Position numbers and translations under genes: made by a program
Shown here: positions 41,758 through 52,994 of the stretch, in pieces
Numbering within the stretch: position 1 is the stretch's first letter
How the letters are laid out: every line of letters begins with the position of its first letter
Source of the DNA: Pseudoips prasinana
Taxonomy: Eukaryota > Arthropoda > Insecta > Lepidoptera > Nolidae
Assembly: GCA_951640165.1 (NCBI GenBank)
Contig: OX621252.1
Span: forward strand, 11,254,501 to 11,318,500
DNA length: 64,000 bases
Reading direction: 5' to 3'
The notes under the pieces: model-generated
What the model was told of the DNA's origin: nothing
What the model saw: the letters and a program-made list of their open reading frames with translations, nothing else
Database searches by the model: none

Positions 41758-42033
41758 AAAAAAACTTGTGTGTACTTATGTACACGCGTTAGAAGTTATA
41801 CTTCTTAATATACAACTTGAACATAGTTATCAATTTTCATACCACCTAGAACTAACGTCATGCTGTTATTTTTACGATGCGCGTGCACGATGCGCGCACA
41901 TCGTAAAAATTCACTCTCATACCACCTAGAACTAACTTCATGCTGTTAAATTTTTTGGTGTCGGTGTGCGCGCGCATCGTAAAAATTCACTCTCATCATT
42001 ATTCTCCATCGCGCCAAAAGAAGTATAACTTCA
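41758..42033 (+). repeat. Rep-F: GAAGTTATACTTC-bounded repeat with internal palindromes
   Basis: GTGTACTTATGTACAC dyad, then GAAGTTATACTTCTT (41792-41806) and its exact complement AAGAAGTATAACTTC (42018-42032). Between them a unit starting CATACCACCTAGAACTAAC and ending ATCGTAAAAATTCACTCTC occurs twice in tandem; each holds a dyad of the type TTTTTACGATGCGC/GCGCATCGTAAAAA. A second copy in the same orientation is at 49646. Confidence 0.85.
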
Positions 42034-42075
42034 AAAACAGTTCACAACTTTAATCTCATAATATTAAAATATTTA

Positions 42076-42125
42076 GTTTAAATTTCAATGTTTCTATAGA
42101 TATATAGAAACATTGAAATTTAAAC
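42076..42125. repeat. 50-bp hairpin
   Basis: Two perfect 23-base arms (from GTTTAAATTTCAATG to TTTCTATA) around the loop GATA. Confidence 0.95.
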
Positions 42126-43069
42126 ACCTAACCTAAAATTATCAATAATGATTGATTTCGGTACTTAAATTAGAAGTGAAATTCGTGCCTGTAATCATTG
42201 AAGATTTTGCTTATAATTTCAAAAGCTTTTGTATCAAACCATCTTCATTTCAAGATAATGGGTCCACATCAACTTTTGTATTATCAACTCTTTCAATAGC
42301 CGTTTAATCTCTTACGGAAAAATGCTTCTGAAAAACATTTTTATCTGTACTCAAAAGTTTAAATTGTGGTAATAAATCAACTTTGAGGGGAAAAAGTTTT
42401 TATTTTGATACAGATTAGCCGATTAAGAGTTTCCAAATCTATATTTAGATTTATTTCGTGTAGCTATTAATTAAGAATAATTAGTGTCGTCATATTATAA
42501 ATATGTTTCTAGTTCCTTGATAAAACAATAGAAATCAGAATTTGTATTTAAATATAGAATACGATACTATAAGACAAAAGACGATAAATGTAAATAAACT
42601 TTATTGCAGTAAAGTTTATATAATACTTTTTATTATTAATAATGATATATTAGGCGGTCTTATCACTGTCATACTATGTGGTCTACACTTTGACCTACCT
42701 TTACAACAAATTATGTAGACAAAGTTCAAATACTGAATTTATAGAGTCGAGTGCTTTATACGTTGATTACCTTATCAACGCTCAATTACAGCTACTAGGC
42801 GATCAATTTCCTGGAGCTTTGAATACATATCTTTGTACTTTTAACACAATGTCATCTGAGCCCATACTAGGTAGAGACTGTACTGTGGCAAGCAGATAAC
42901 TGATAAATATACATTATATATTTTTCAGATATAATGACTCTGACAACCTTTCTCACTTGCGGGACTACGACATTAACATAAGAATGATATAGCCTAATAA
43001 TCCGTGAAGTGGAAATTCTTTGCCTGTTGAACTGTTTATAGAGCGGAAAATCACCATCTTCTTTCTTCA
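42126..43069. other. Unassigned DNA
   Basis: Contains the inverted partner repeat at 42846-42925; otherwise nothing recognised. Confidence 0.45.
42846..42925. repeat. Inverted partner of 40369-40443
   Basis: TGTCATCTGAGCCCATACTA, GGTAGAGACTGTACTGTGGC, ATAACTGATAAATATACATT. Likely two insertions of one SINE-like family in opposite orientations. Confidence 0.8.
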
Positions 43070-43664
43070 AAAAAGCGGCCAAGTGCGAGTCAGATTTGCC
43101 CATGAAGGGTTCCGTAGCAGCAAGTATTTGAGTTGATTGAATGTAAGGTAAATTACGGTTTACTATATATTGCGTATTAAAAAAAAACTAATTACTAGAT
43201 CTCGTTCAAACTAATTTTCGGTGGAAGTTTACATGATAATACACATCATATATTTTTTTTTGTGTTATCATTCTCTTATTTTAGAAGTTACAGGGGGGGA
43301 CACTGATTTTACCACTTTGGAAGTGTCTCTCGCGCAATCTATATAGTTTAGAAAAAAATTATATTAGAAACCTCAATATCATTTTTGAATTCATATCTAT
43401 AGATACCCCACATGTATGGCTACGCTGAAAAATATTTTTTTTTAAGAATCAGTTCTGTGAATCCCCTAAAATTATTGTTTTTTTTTTATTTGTGAGTGTA
43501 AATCTTAATGCGGTTCACAGAATATATGTACTTACCAAGTTCCAACAGTACAGCTCTTATAGTTTCGGAAAAAAGTGGCTGTGACATACGAACGGATATA
43601 CAGAGAGTCAGACATGACGAATCTATAAGGGTTCCGTTTTTTTGCATTTGGCTACGGAACCCTA
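43070..43664 (+). repeat. Rep-E dispersed repeat, near full length
   Basis: Starts AAAAAGCGGCCAAGTGCGAG and AAGGGTTCCGTAGCAGCAAG; ends AGGGTTCCG(T)n and GCATTTGGCTACGGAACCCT. Both ends carry the GGGTTCCGT word. This is a common lepidopteran repeat of about 600 bp without coding capacity. Confidence 0.8.
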
Positions 43665-44094
43665 AACACACCAATTGTATCAGAGATTTTTAACCGTACA
43701 GAAATATTAATTAAAAGATTTTGTGGCCTCCGTAACATTTATCACACAGTTTTCTAGTTTATCATACAATTTAGATATATTACAATTCTGTGCGTAACAC
43801 TTCCGAAACTTCGGACACAATTTTAAACTAAAACAACAAGTACACATTTAAGGAAACTTTCTTGTCTGTAACATAACGTTTATTGCTAACACGGTACCCG
43901 AGCCTCCTATTGTCACAGACAATCACATTAAAACCAATGGGCTTCGCAAGTTCAGTAGTTACAGTCAGCGTCACATCAGTAGACACATTGACATTACGAT
44001 AAGCACTCTTACTGCCTTTGTAATAATTATGTTTTAGGTGTACAAATCCACGTGGCGTTAAACGTACCTTAACTTAAATCTAAAAAGATGTCTT
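43665..44094. other. Unassigned DNA
   Basis: Nothing recognised. Confidence 0.45.
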
Positions 44095-44400
44095 ATGTAC
44101 CGTAGACCAAACATTTATCTAAATAATATTACATTATTAAAAGATATTTTGCTTAGATTGTTATTCAATATAATCGGAAGGGGAAGATCTCGTAGAACAT
44201 TCTCTGACCATATCGAAGACGTTCTCAAGAAACGCCAGATCAGAAGTACCCTAAACCAGCGAGCATGTATTATGAATATAATGACAGTAAATGAGGCAAA
44301 AGAGGTGTGCAAAGATCGTGACAGTTGGAAATCCGTTGACACTGCCTGGTCCTCTGGGAAACAGGCGTGAGTCTATGCATGTATGTATGTATCTTGTGTT
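44095..44400 (+). pseudogene. LINE C-terminal end, (TATG)n family
   Basis: Codons in the plus frame give GRGRSRRTFSDHIEDVLKKR, QIRSTLNQRACIMN, MTVNEAKEVCKDRDSW and SSGKQA before TGA, then GTCTATGCATGTATGTATG. The order RPRRTF..I..VL..GQ.RS..NRRACM...M.V.EAK.VC.DR..W is a recurrent C-terminal signature of a LINE family I know from insects. The copy is 5'-truncated; it lacks RT motifs. It is the longest of three copies in this window. Confidence 0.75.
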
Positions 44401-44789
44401 ATTCGTAGAAACCAGTATTTTTGACTAGATACAAGGTAAGTACCCATTTCCTGTTCTGTATATATGACAACGTGTGTTTTTCAATTTTCAATTATAAAAT
44501 AATTGGTTCAGTAGACAAGGCGTAACAAACAAACTCACATTGACCTTTGTAATATTAGTGAGGCTTGGCATGCGAGGAAATATAATTTAAATTTATTAAG
44601 AAAATTCCTAACCTAAATTAAAGGACTTTTACGTTTGAATCCTATGATTTAAATTCTATAATTATTTATGTGTTTTCTTTTTCTATGTCATATTTATTTG
44701 AAAAATCATTAAACGATATAACTTCTCTCAAACGTTGCTACCCCTTAGCACTACTCGTGGGTGTCACGTAGTGTTCCCAAACCCTTCAG
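44401..44789. other. Unassigned DNA
   Basis: No feature recognised. Confidence 0.45.
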
Positions 44790-45180
44790 ATTCATGAGTT
44801 TGTTTCGCTGGGTCTTCTCAGTTGGGGCGCATTGGATCCGGTGGTAGCTTTAAAGCGCGACCGTCGTTTTAACCACAAGGTCCGTTATAATAATAATACT
44901 GAATTCATACCTTAATATAGACAGAACCATTCAGACAATATGTAGTAAAACATAAATTTCAATACATAATATTAAAGACTTCAACTAAACATAATCTCCT
45001 TGACAATAACTTAATACAAGCTAGCTAAATGTCACTACCATTATAAAATAAATTGTATGAATGTTTTAACATTCCGTGTACCTAAATATCTGTAATAAGT
45101 AACTAGAAATAATAACTGTATTACTACAAACATGTTCTGACTATTATTATAAAATAAAAACCTTTTTTATTTTATTTTTT
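44790..45180 (+). repeat. Rep-A copy, long form
   Basis: GAGTTTGTTTCGCTGGGTCT, TCTCAGTTGGGGCGCATTGG, ATCCGGTGGTAGCTTTAAAG, then the body and CCTTTTTTATTTTATTTT. It lacks the AAGCGCTT segment because of a deletion near 45145. Confidence 0.83.
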
Positions 45181-45376
45181 CAGTAGCATTACTTTGTCAC
45201 AAGCATAGTTATAAAAGTAATATTCATTTTATATTTTCCAGGAAATATATTTTGACGATTAACTTATTTTTGATGCTTTTAAATTATTGTTTTAAGATTT
45301 GCCACATTTGTGATACCGGTCAGTCTTTTGAAATTTTCACAGATGATGTATTTCTATTGCCGCTATAACAACAAAT

Positions 45377-48300
45377 CGTCCCGGGCAAGACGTTAAACTG
45401 CCTTGCGTTCGACAGGTACAATCGAATGTATTATTGTGGCTCTCTCCCACTTTGTACATAAAGTCTGTTTCGGCAAGGAAGGCAACCCACAGCTCATATG
45501 CAGCGGGTTTGGCGGACTTGGCGGAATAGCACGGCAATTGTGGAAGGCCAAGGGCGACGGTAGAGAGCGTATAGTTACCGTCGGCCAGACACATCCTCCA
45601 AACTCTCCTCTAGTTGTAGCGGTTCTCCGTTCCACTAGAGATACGAGCGGAAGGACGAGTGTGTGCATCTGTGTTTGCGCGTACACTTATGCACCTTAAT
45701 ATTTCCTGCGCACCTGACTGCTTCCGAACATGGACTCCGATTACAGCAAAGTCCTGTGGCGATGGGGTGAGGTAGAGAGGTCTGGATTGATGCGAACCAG
45801 GCTTTGTCTGATGCCTGCACACGGGCGGTTCTGGGGGTGTATGTATGTACACCGTGGTCGCTTTCGCTCTGCGCATGGGGTGACAGAATGGATTCGGCAG
45901 CACCCAGGGTGACAAAGCAGCCCTATTTAGGGAGGCACTGCTTTCCCTGCTCAGCCAGGGAGGGGACTAGAAAAGGTGTCCCAAAAAAATGCTCACCCCG
46001 ACTTAAGAGAGGGTAGTAACCACGGCTGCCTCTGCATCTATTTTTATCGTGGTCGACGCTACACAAGTAATAAAAAGAAAACGCAACCATCATCCAATAC
46101 TATGACATTCGGCGCGTGGAACGTTCGGACGCTTCTCGATAGTGATGCTAACGCCTGTCCTGAGCGAAAAACCGCTATTGTAGCTCGAGAACTTCGTCGC
46201 TATAATATAGATGTGGCTGCTCTCAGCGAAACACATCTCGCTGACGAAGGGGAGCTGGTGGAAGATGGTGGCGGGTATACTTTTCTGTGGAAAGGTACTG
46301 CTGCCTCTGAACCGCGGCGGTCGGGCGTTGGTTTTGCTATCAAAAACCACCTCTTAAAGCGTCTTCAGGAATATCCTGTGCACATTTCTGACCGCGTGAC
46401 CACATTGCGCTTGCATCTTGAACACGACAATTATCTTAATGTCATCAGTGTCTATGCTCCAACGCTGGACAAGTCTGATGACATCAAGGATAAATTTTAT
46501 GAGGAGTTGACACACTGTCTCGAGCGCGTACGCCCCAGTGAACAGATCTTACTACTGGGCGACTTTAATGCCAGAGTCGGGCGGGACTATGAAGCCTGGC
46601 CTAAAGTTTTAGGCAGACACGGAATAGGCAACATGAATAGTAATGGCAGGTTGTTGCTTAGTCTTTGTGCTCAATTCGATATGGCTATAACGAACACTAT
46701 GTTCCGACTTTGCGCCAAGCACAAGGCTACGTGGATGCACCCACGATCAAAACACTGGCATTTAATTGATTACGCAATCGTACGACAAAAAGATATTTTC
46801 CAAATCCAAATAACCCGTGTAATGCGGGGAGCACACTGTTGGACTGATCACCGGCTTGTTGTCACCAAATTGAATCTCTGCTTACGTCGTCCCCGCAGAT
46901 CAGGAAGAGTGAAGCTTGCGTGCTTAGATGTAGATAAGCTTCAGAATCTCGGGACTAGACAACAGTTTGCACAAACTTTAGCTAGTACGCTCCCATCCCT
47001 ACAAAACGGCGTGGAGGGGGTTGATGCAGAGTGGGGAGCTTTATCTTCTCATATTTTAGGCACTGCTCAAAATACTTTGGGTGTCAAAGTCCGTAAGAAT
47101 GAGGACTGGTTTGATGAGAACGATAGGGTTCTTGCGGATGCAATCGGCAAACATCGTGTCCTGCTTAGGAATGGTAGCAGAGAGAAGCAAGGTAGAGGCG
47201 CTGCAGAGATCAAAAAGAGTGACATGGAGCTGCGAAAACTTTCTAGGGAAATAAAAAATCGGTGGTGGCAAGAAAAAGCTCGGCACATGCAGTGGCTCGC
47301 TGATACGAATCAGCTCGGAGAGTTCTACGGTGAGGTTCGAAAACTGATTAGTACGAGGAATTCGCTGAAGGTCCCTTTGAAGTCCATGGACGGCAAAGGC
47401 CTTCTAGAATCTAAAGACGCTATATTAAAGCGATGGGCTGAACACTTTAGTGCCCTACTTAATGTTGATCGATCAGCTGATCTAGAACACATCAGATCGA
47501 TGCCTCAGATGTCAGTAGCAAATCAGATGAACGAGCCACTGTCACGCAATGAGATCGTTCTTGCCATAAAACAACAGCCAAATAAGCGTGCGGCTGGTAT
47601 GGACTGCATACTGGGAGAATTGATCAAATATGGCGGTGACGAGTTGCATTCAGCCTTTTATGAACTTTTTGTTCTTGTGTGGGAAACGGAACGTATTCCA
47701 GCAGACTTTAAAGTGTCTCGTATTTGTGCCCTATACAAGAACAAGGGCGACCGTTCCGATTGTAACTCCTACTGCGGTATTTCACTTTTATCAGTCCCTG
47801 GAAAAGTCTTTGCCAGAGTATTACTAAACTGCCTAATGACCCTATCTGAAAAGATTTTGCCGGAAACCCAGTTTGGCTTCCGACCTGACCGAGGCACTTG
47901 TGAGGCGATTTTCTCATTGCGTCAACTACAAGAAAAGAGCCGTGAACAGGGGCGAAAGCTATACCTGTGCTTCGTTGACCTTGAGAAAGCATTTGATAGT
48001 GTGCCTCGAGAAGCCCTCTGGATAGTACTGGAAAAGTTAGGATGCACGGATAAATTTGTGAGACTCCTGAGACTCCTGCATGATGACATGGAGTGCTGTG
48101 TCGCTGTCGACGATGATCAGTCAGACTTCTTCCCCGTTACCTGTGGGGTGAAGCAGAGGTGTGTTCTTGCACCTACACTGTTCGCGTTGTACTTTGCAGT
48201 CGTAGTCCGCAAGGCCCTGCAATTATTTTCCGATGGAGTTCGCATCCGTTTCCGAACAGACGGCAATCTTTTTAATCTAGCCAGATTTAAGGCCCGCACC

Positions 48301-49347
48301 AAAGTTTCGTATGCAATGATCACTGAGATCATGTATGCAGACGACCTGTGTTTCGTGGCGGAATCCCCAGATAGCCTGCAGCAATTGATGTCCAACTTTC
48401 ACGAGGCTTGCCGAAAATTTGGCCTGAAGATCAGTGGCAAGAAGACGGAAGTTATGTCCTTGGACAATAACGGTCATGAGACACTGACCATGAAACTCGG
48501 TGAGGACTCGTTAAAGCAGGTTGATAAATTCCGGTATCTGGGGAGCACATTAACATCGAAGTGCGACCTTGATGCTGAGATCAACGGCAGAATCAGTGCT
48601 GCTGCTGCAGCATTCGGCAAGCTGGATGCCAAGGTCTTCCGTTCCCATAACCTCAAACTGGCTACCAAAATATCGGTATATACGGCAATAGTATTGCCCA
48701 ACATCTTATACTCCGCCGAGACGTGGACTGTATACCGTCGGCATATCCGCACACTAGACCAATTCCACCTTAAATGCCTGCGTAAAATACTTAAGATCCG
48801 ATGGTCTGATCGTGTGCGTAACACCGAAGTGCTGCGACGAGCCAATGTTGGTGGCATTGAGGCTTACCTTATGCGGCGACAGCTTCGATGGTGCGGTCAC
48901 GTGTCTCGAATGGCGGAGGAGCGAGTGGCTAAGCGTATCTTTTATTCCGAGCTGAAGGAGGGGAAACGAAAGCAAGGCGGACAGTTCCTCCGATATAAAG
49001 ATGTGCAAAAACGCCATATGAAGAAATGTGACATTGAGACCTCGTTGTGGGAAAGGCTTGCGGCCGACAGATCTGATTGGAGAGCTCTAGTCAAAAACAA
49101 AGTTTTTGACTTTGAGGAGCATCGTCGGTCAGAGCTTGACTTTAGACGTGACGAACTGAAAGCCCGACCACCTGCGGCGATCAGTTATAATTTTAATAAT
49201 GGTGTGCTCACATGCCCGCAATGTGCGCGAACCTTCTCAAATAAGATTGGCTACTGTAGTCATATGCGAGCACACCAACGACAACTATCTGTACGGAGTT
49301 GAGGCAGTCGCCGTGACCGAAACCGGTCTGGAGTCATCATCATCATC
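45377..49347 (+). mobile_element. Full-length non-LTR retrotransposon with 12-bp target duplication
   Basis: Bounded by ATAACAACAAAT at 45365-45376 and again at 49348-49359. The 3' end is TCATCATCATCATC-type microsatellite; the 5' end opens CGTCCCGGGC. One long frame carries endonuclease, RT and a C2H2 finger. The element is clearly richer in G+C than its surroundings. The clade is uncertain; the protein resembles RTE-like ORFs often annotated as craniofacial development protein 2-like. The perfect duplication and intact frame point to recent insertion. Confidence 0.93.
46102..49302 (+). CDS. Endonuclease-reverse transcriptase with C2H2 finger
   Basis: The frame is open from 45976, but family similarity begins at [12 protein letters not shown], so the ATG at 46102 is preferred; numbering here is from 45976. 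Endonuclease: [35 protein letters not shown] and a TDHRLV end. [74 protein letters not shown] and [11 protein letters not shown] (YADD from residue 787). The C-terminus has a connection domain ([18 protein letters not shown]) and a classical C2H2 finger, C1080-x2-C1083-x12-H1096-x3-H1100. Odd: the usual Gly in GVKQG is Arg here, which may lower activity. Confidence 0.95.
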   Translation: MTFGAWNVRTLLDSDANACPERKTAIVARELRRYNIDVAALSETHLADEGELVEDGGGYTFLWKGTAASEPRRSGVGFAIKNHLLKRLQEYPVHISDRVTTLRLHLEHDNYLNVISVYAPTLDKSDDIKDKFYEELTHCLERVRPSEQILLLGDFNARVGRDYEAWPKVLGRHGIGNMNSNGRLLLSLCAQFDMAITNTMFRLCAKHKATWMHPRSKHWHLIDYAIVRQKDIFQIQITRVMRGAHCWTDHRLVVTKLNLCLRRPRRSGRVKLACLDVDKLQNLGTRQQFAQTLASTLPSLQNGVEGVDAEWGALSSHILGTAQNTLGVKVRKNEDWFDENDRVLADAIGKHRVLLRNGSREKQGRGAAEIKKSDMELRKLSREIKNRWWQEKARHMQWLADTNQLGEFYGEVRKLISTRNSLKVPLKSMDGKGLLESKDAILKRWAEHFSALLNVDRSADLEHIRSMPQMSVANQMNEPLSRNEIVLAIKQQPNKRAAGMDCILGELIKYGGDELHSAFYELFVLVWETERIPADFKVSRICALYKNKGDRSDCNSYCGISLLSVPGKVFARVLLNCLMTLSEKILPETQFGFRPDRGTCEAIFSLRQLQEKSREQGRKLYLCFVDLEKAFDSVPREALWIVLEKLGCTDKFVRLLRLLHDDMECCVAVDDDQSDFFPVTCGVKQRCVLAPTLFALYFAVVVRKALQLFSDGVRIRFRTDGNLFNLARFKARTKVSYAMITEIMYADDLCFVAESPDSLQQLMSNFHEACRKFGLKISGKKTEVMSLDNNGHETLTMKLGEDSLKQVDKFRYLGSTLTSKCDLDAEINGRISAAAAAFGKLDAKVFRSHNLKLATKISVYTAIVLPNILYSAETWTVYRRHIRTLDQFHLKCLRKILKIRWSDRVRNTEVLRRANVGGIEAYLMRRQLRWCGHVSRMAEERVAKRIFYSELKEGKRKQGGQFLRYKDVQKRHMKKCDIETSLWERLAADRSDWRALVKNKVFDFEEHRRSELDFRRDELKARPPAAISYNFNNGVLTCPQCARTFSNKIGYCSHMRAHQRQLSVRS

Positions 49348-49645
49348 ATAACAACAAATAGAAAACCTAATATAATCAATATTTAAGGGGGCTCGCATAC
49401 AACAAACGTGAATTTTTTGCTCGTTTTTATACATGATGTCACGGAACCCTTCGCGCGCGATTCCGACTCACACTTGGCCGGTTTTTCAAATACTAATTTC
49501 ATCGAAGACAAAAAAGCCATTTGGGAAATTCACCCTTAAGTTTTGCCATATTTACGAGACCGGTCGGTTCATCGATTTCCTTTTTTTATTAAAGGCGGTG
49601 TAACAGCTCTTCTTTTTGGACGTCAGTCTAATGCTGAAAATATAT

Positions 49646-49920
49646 AAAAACTTGTGTGTACTTATGTACACGCGTTAGAAGTTATACTTCTTAATATACA
49701 ACTTGAACATAGTTATCAATTTTCATACCACCTAGAACTAACGTCATGCTGTTATTTTTACGATGCGCGCGCACGATGCGCGCGCATCGTAAAAATTCAC
49801 TCTCATACATTTTCATACCACCTAGAACTAACTTCATGCTGTTATTTTTACGATGCGCGCGCATCGTAAAAATTCACTCTCATCATTTTTCCCCGTCGTG
49901 CCAAAAGAAGTATAACTTCA
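49646..49920 (+). repeat. Rep-F, second copy
   Basis: GAAGTTATACTTCTT (49678-49692) and AAGAAGTATAACTTC (49905-49919) bound two tandem units. The second unit holds the perfect palindrome TTTTTACGATGCGC and complement; the first has an extended version with GCGCGCACGATGCGCGCGCA. Near-identical in layout to 41758-42033, 7.9 kb away. Confidence 0.88.
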
Positions 49921-49949
49921 ATTATATAAATAGTTATGTAGTTGTATAT

Positions 49950-50062
49950 TTTTTATCTTTTTTTGGTAGCAGACGAGCTAGCGGCCCACGTGATAGTAAG
50001 TGGTAACCGCTGCTGATGGACATTCCCCATGCCAGGGGGCACAGCAAACCGCTGCTTGCCGT
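49950..50062 (-). repeat. Rep-D fragment, diverged
   Basis: GTAGCAGACGAGCTAGCGGC, CCACGTGATAGTAAGTGGTA, ACCGCTGCTGATGGACATTC in reversed Rep-D order. Confidence 0.65.
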
Positions 50063-51072
50063 GAGATTAATAACGAGTATAAAGAAAGCAATAATTAACC
50101 TCGTTTAAAGAAAGACGTGTCGTAGCGCTGAGGAAATAATATATAAATAGTTAGTACGCAAGATGCAAAAAATATTGTAAGGCCCGAACCAAGAAATAAT
50201 CATTTGCAGCTGAACATATTTCTAATGTACCACCAAACCACTACTTATTATTAAAAATACCAAAACTATCCATATAAGGCAACGAACGTCATCTTAACAA
50301 ATATGCTTCAAGTTGGAACAGTTTTCCCAAAATGATCCTATTAAAGAGGGGAGCCTTTTCCCGGTAAAACTTCCTCGTGTTGGGATATATACCTACCGCT
50401 TCTTTTTGAAGTGTGTTTTATTCTTTCTCTTAAAACTTTTACTGTATTTAACAACGACTCGGACGAAATATAAAATAAATGTGTATTATATTTAACTGAA
50501 TACTTCTTAGGTACTAGGTTGGTCTAAGATACTAGGTTATATTTAACTGAATTCTTCTTTCACAGGTATTCCGTTTAAAAACTGTTACAATATACCTTAA
50601 ACGGCGTGATTTTTACTAGGTCAGTACAACGAGAAAATCTACGCGGCAACATTTTAACCCTGACCGATAGTGCCTTATGTTCATCGTCGTAAAGATACAA
50701 ACCACAAGTAAAACATTCACGATGCAAGTCAAGCAAGCCTAAACACGAATGTAAATCAAGCAAAATACATTCAGTTCAATATGACAGATAAAAAAGTGTT
50801 GCCGTTACTATGAAGAATTTATTCCTTCATTGATTTATAAATCAACATACCATACATACTATTGATTTATATTATGACTATTGAGGATAATATTATGTAT
50901 GCAAATAATACATATTTCAATACAGTGAAATTATAACGCCTCTGACAATGAAAATATAATAATAACTGCATGACTGGATAAATAAATATTTCCCCAACGG
51001 CTCAAAAGACCGAAGCACGCAGACCCTATAAGACAGTTTAAGAAATGTATGCCGGAATAAAATGATTTACTT
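50063..51072. other. Unassigned DNA
   Basis: Contains two ATACTAGGTTGGTC/ATACTAGGTTATATTT words near 50510-50545; no gene recognised. Confidence 0.45.
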
Positions 51073-51890
51073 TTAAGAATTGAAATCATTTTCCCATGTT
51101 GTACAAGGAAATAAAAGGCTTGGAGAGATTTTAAATATTATAATTTCTTTTTTAAATGGTATTAACTTTTGTCCATCACAGGCCGGGATTTGCCGAAGTC
51201 CTTTGTTACTAAGCTTGATCACCCAACCATTCAAGTGTATTCGAAAGACATACCCGACACGTTTACTATCAACCTTAAAGACCACGTACTCACATTTATT
51301 GACATTGTATATTAAGCCATGTTCAGCAGCGTAGTTTGTTTGAAGACGCCGTAAATCAGAGAGCTTCTTAGAGTATGTTAATACTCAAAGAAGCTCTCTG
51401 ATTTACCTCGCAGCTGGTCCCAGTAAAATCATATTGTCTGCGAAATTGATGTTGTTGATAACAACCCCCATCAACCCAGCAGCCAATACGCCTATTGCTG
51501 GGATCAACTATGAGGTCATTGACATATAGATTGAATAGTCCGGGAGACATTAATCTCCCCTGCCTCACCCCGTAATCCATCCTCAGAGAGAGTACTGGAC
51601 CGGTTACCGTGATTTGATTGGATGCAATACCAGTACTCCAGAATTTCCAAATCAACGGGCATATATCGGTTTCTTCGGGTCCTTATAGTATTGGACCGCT
51701 CGCTTGAGACTCAAGATAGCACTTTCCATCGATAGTCGAAACCGAAATCCGAACTGTGCATCATTTAGGTGGATATAAGCCGTTAAAATAGAATCAAGCA
51801 CACCCAACACCTTTGCCATTCCCGTGGCAAGAGAAATAGGACGGTAATTGGCCGTGTACATGATGTCTCCTGCCATGTTCCTTACGATGG
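51073..51890 (-). pseudogene. Decayed LINE reverse transcriptase, antisense
   Basis: In 5'-3' order on the minus strand: NYRPISLATGMAKVL, LNDAQFGFR..LSMESAILSL, AVQYYKDPKKPIYA, then after a frame break MDYGVRQGRLMSPGLFNLYV and NDLIVDPSNRRIGCWVDG, then, past the hairpin at 51351, NYAAEHGLIYNVNKCEYVVF and KVDSKRVGYVF. These are RT blocks (fingers, GVRQG, and the region after YADD), but the FADD/YADD box itself is lost at the hairpin. Several frame changes; clade not assigned. Confidence 0.75.
51351..51406. repeat. 56-bp hairpin inside RT coding sequence
   Basis: GTAAATCAGAGAGCTTCTTA and its complement meet around TATGTTAATAC-type bases. One arm is RT coding sequence (KKLSDLRRLQ on the minus strand); the other is an inverted copy. 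Confidence 0.9.
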
Positions 51891-52739
51891 GTACCTACTA
51901 TAACTGTTTTAATCAAAATTCCCAGTAGAAATGAATTAATTACACACAACGTAAAAAATAAATAAACAGGTTCTTATTCCGGTGCTCGATTATTATTGAT
52001 GTTTTTTTATTTTTTGTCAAGCTACACCCTTTGCAACACCCTTTTATTCATTGAAATTTCATTGACGATCGGTCTAATGAATGTAAGTAATTAATAATTT
52101 TACCTATGTATTTACAAGCATTATTGCCTTTTTTAGGATACAATTAAAAATTGAAGTGATTCTCACCGTCAAACATTTCCACAAGGATACATAGTTTAAC
52201 CATAAGAGCATTGGTGCACCGACGGTGACACTATCATCGGTACACAATATGAATGTCGTCGTCTGCTAGTAACATGTCGTCCCCTTTCTGTCGTTATCGG
52301 TCGTCGTTTGGTACAAAAACACCCTAATAGTGGACTATCACAAGGTATAATTTATTGGAGACTCCTAGAAATATTAAACGAGCTATTCTTATCAGAAAAT
52401 AGAAGTAATTGATTCTTATTTATTCCGGAAATTGAATATTATTCCGACGGATATGAGATTTTTTTATTCTCTGTGTTACCCACAGATATCTTTGATTAAT
52501 TCTACTACTATCCATAATATCTATATAATTTGGTAAAGCGGTTATCTCAAACAACAAAAAAGGTAGTTGTAGTATTCACTTCGATATATCGTGTCTACTT
52601 TTTAACCAGTTTTAGTTACAGGCTATTTTTGACTTTTATGTCTGCAATGCGTACCGCTTAAACAATTACTTAAAAATATTTGGCACCAGCTTGGACTTTT
52701 CTTTATTCTTAATTTTGTATAAACCGATTTAATTAAATA
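51891..52739. other. Unassigned A+T-rich DNA
   Basis: No gene or repeat recognised. Confidence 0.45.
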
Positions 52740-52970
52740 AGTTTCAAGCTTCAAGCTCTAAAAATGACGATATTCTGTACAACTTTTCATCCCCCCTTTC
52801 AAGCCCTTATAACCCTTCTTATGCATTAAAAGTAGCTTAGGTCATTTCTTAGGCTCTGGATTATCTGTGTACCAAATTTCAATTAAAACGGTGCAGTAGT
52901 TCTGGCGTGAAAGAGTGACAGACAGATAGACATCTTTTCATTCGCATTTAAAATTTAAGTAAGGATAACC
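52740..52970 (-). repeat. RTE-type tail repeat, partial
   Basis: TTTTCATCCCCCCTTTCAAG (shared with 14565-14590), ACGGTGCAGTAGTTCTGGCG and GAAAGAGTGACAGACAGATA are typical of reversed RTE tails. Confidence 0.6.
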
Positions 52971-52994
52971 TGTTAACTTTAAAATCCGTAACCC

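Larger units (their letters stand above)
45181..49490 (-). repeat. Rep-E copy interrupted by a full-length LINE
   Basis: Right part 49360-49490 has CACGGAACCCTTCGCGCGCG, GACTCACACTTGGCCGGTTT (reversed Rep-E start). Left part 45181-45376 has GAAATTTTCACAGATGATGT, ATTTCTATTGCCGCT. The LINE at 45377-49347 lies between, flanked by a 12-bp duplication of Rep-E sequence. Confidence 0.75.

Noticed and set aside
45403..45912. Several 60-100 codon frames before the 45.4-kb LINE protein
   Set aside because: They overlap on both strands in G+C-rich 5' UTR sequence where stops are rare; none has a family motif.
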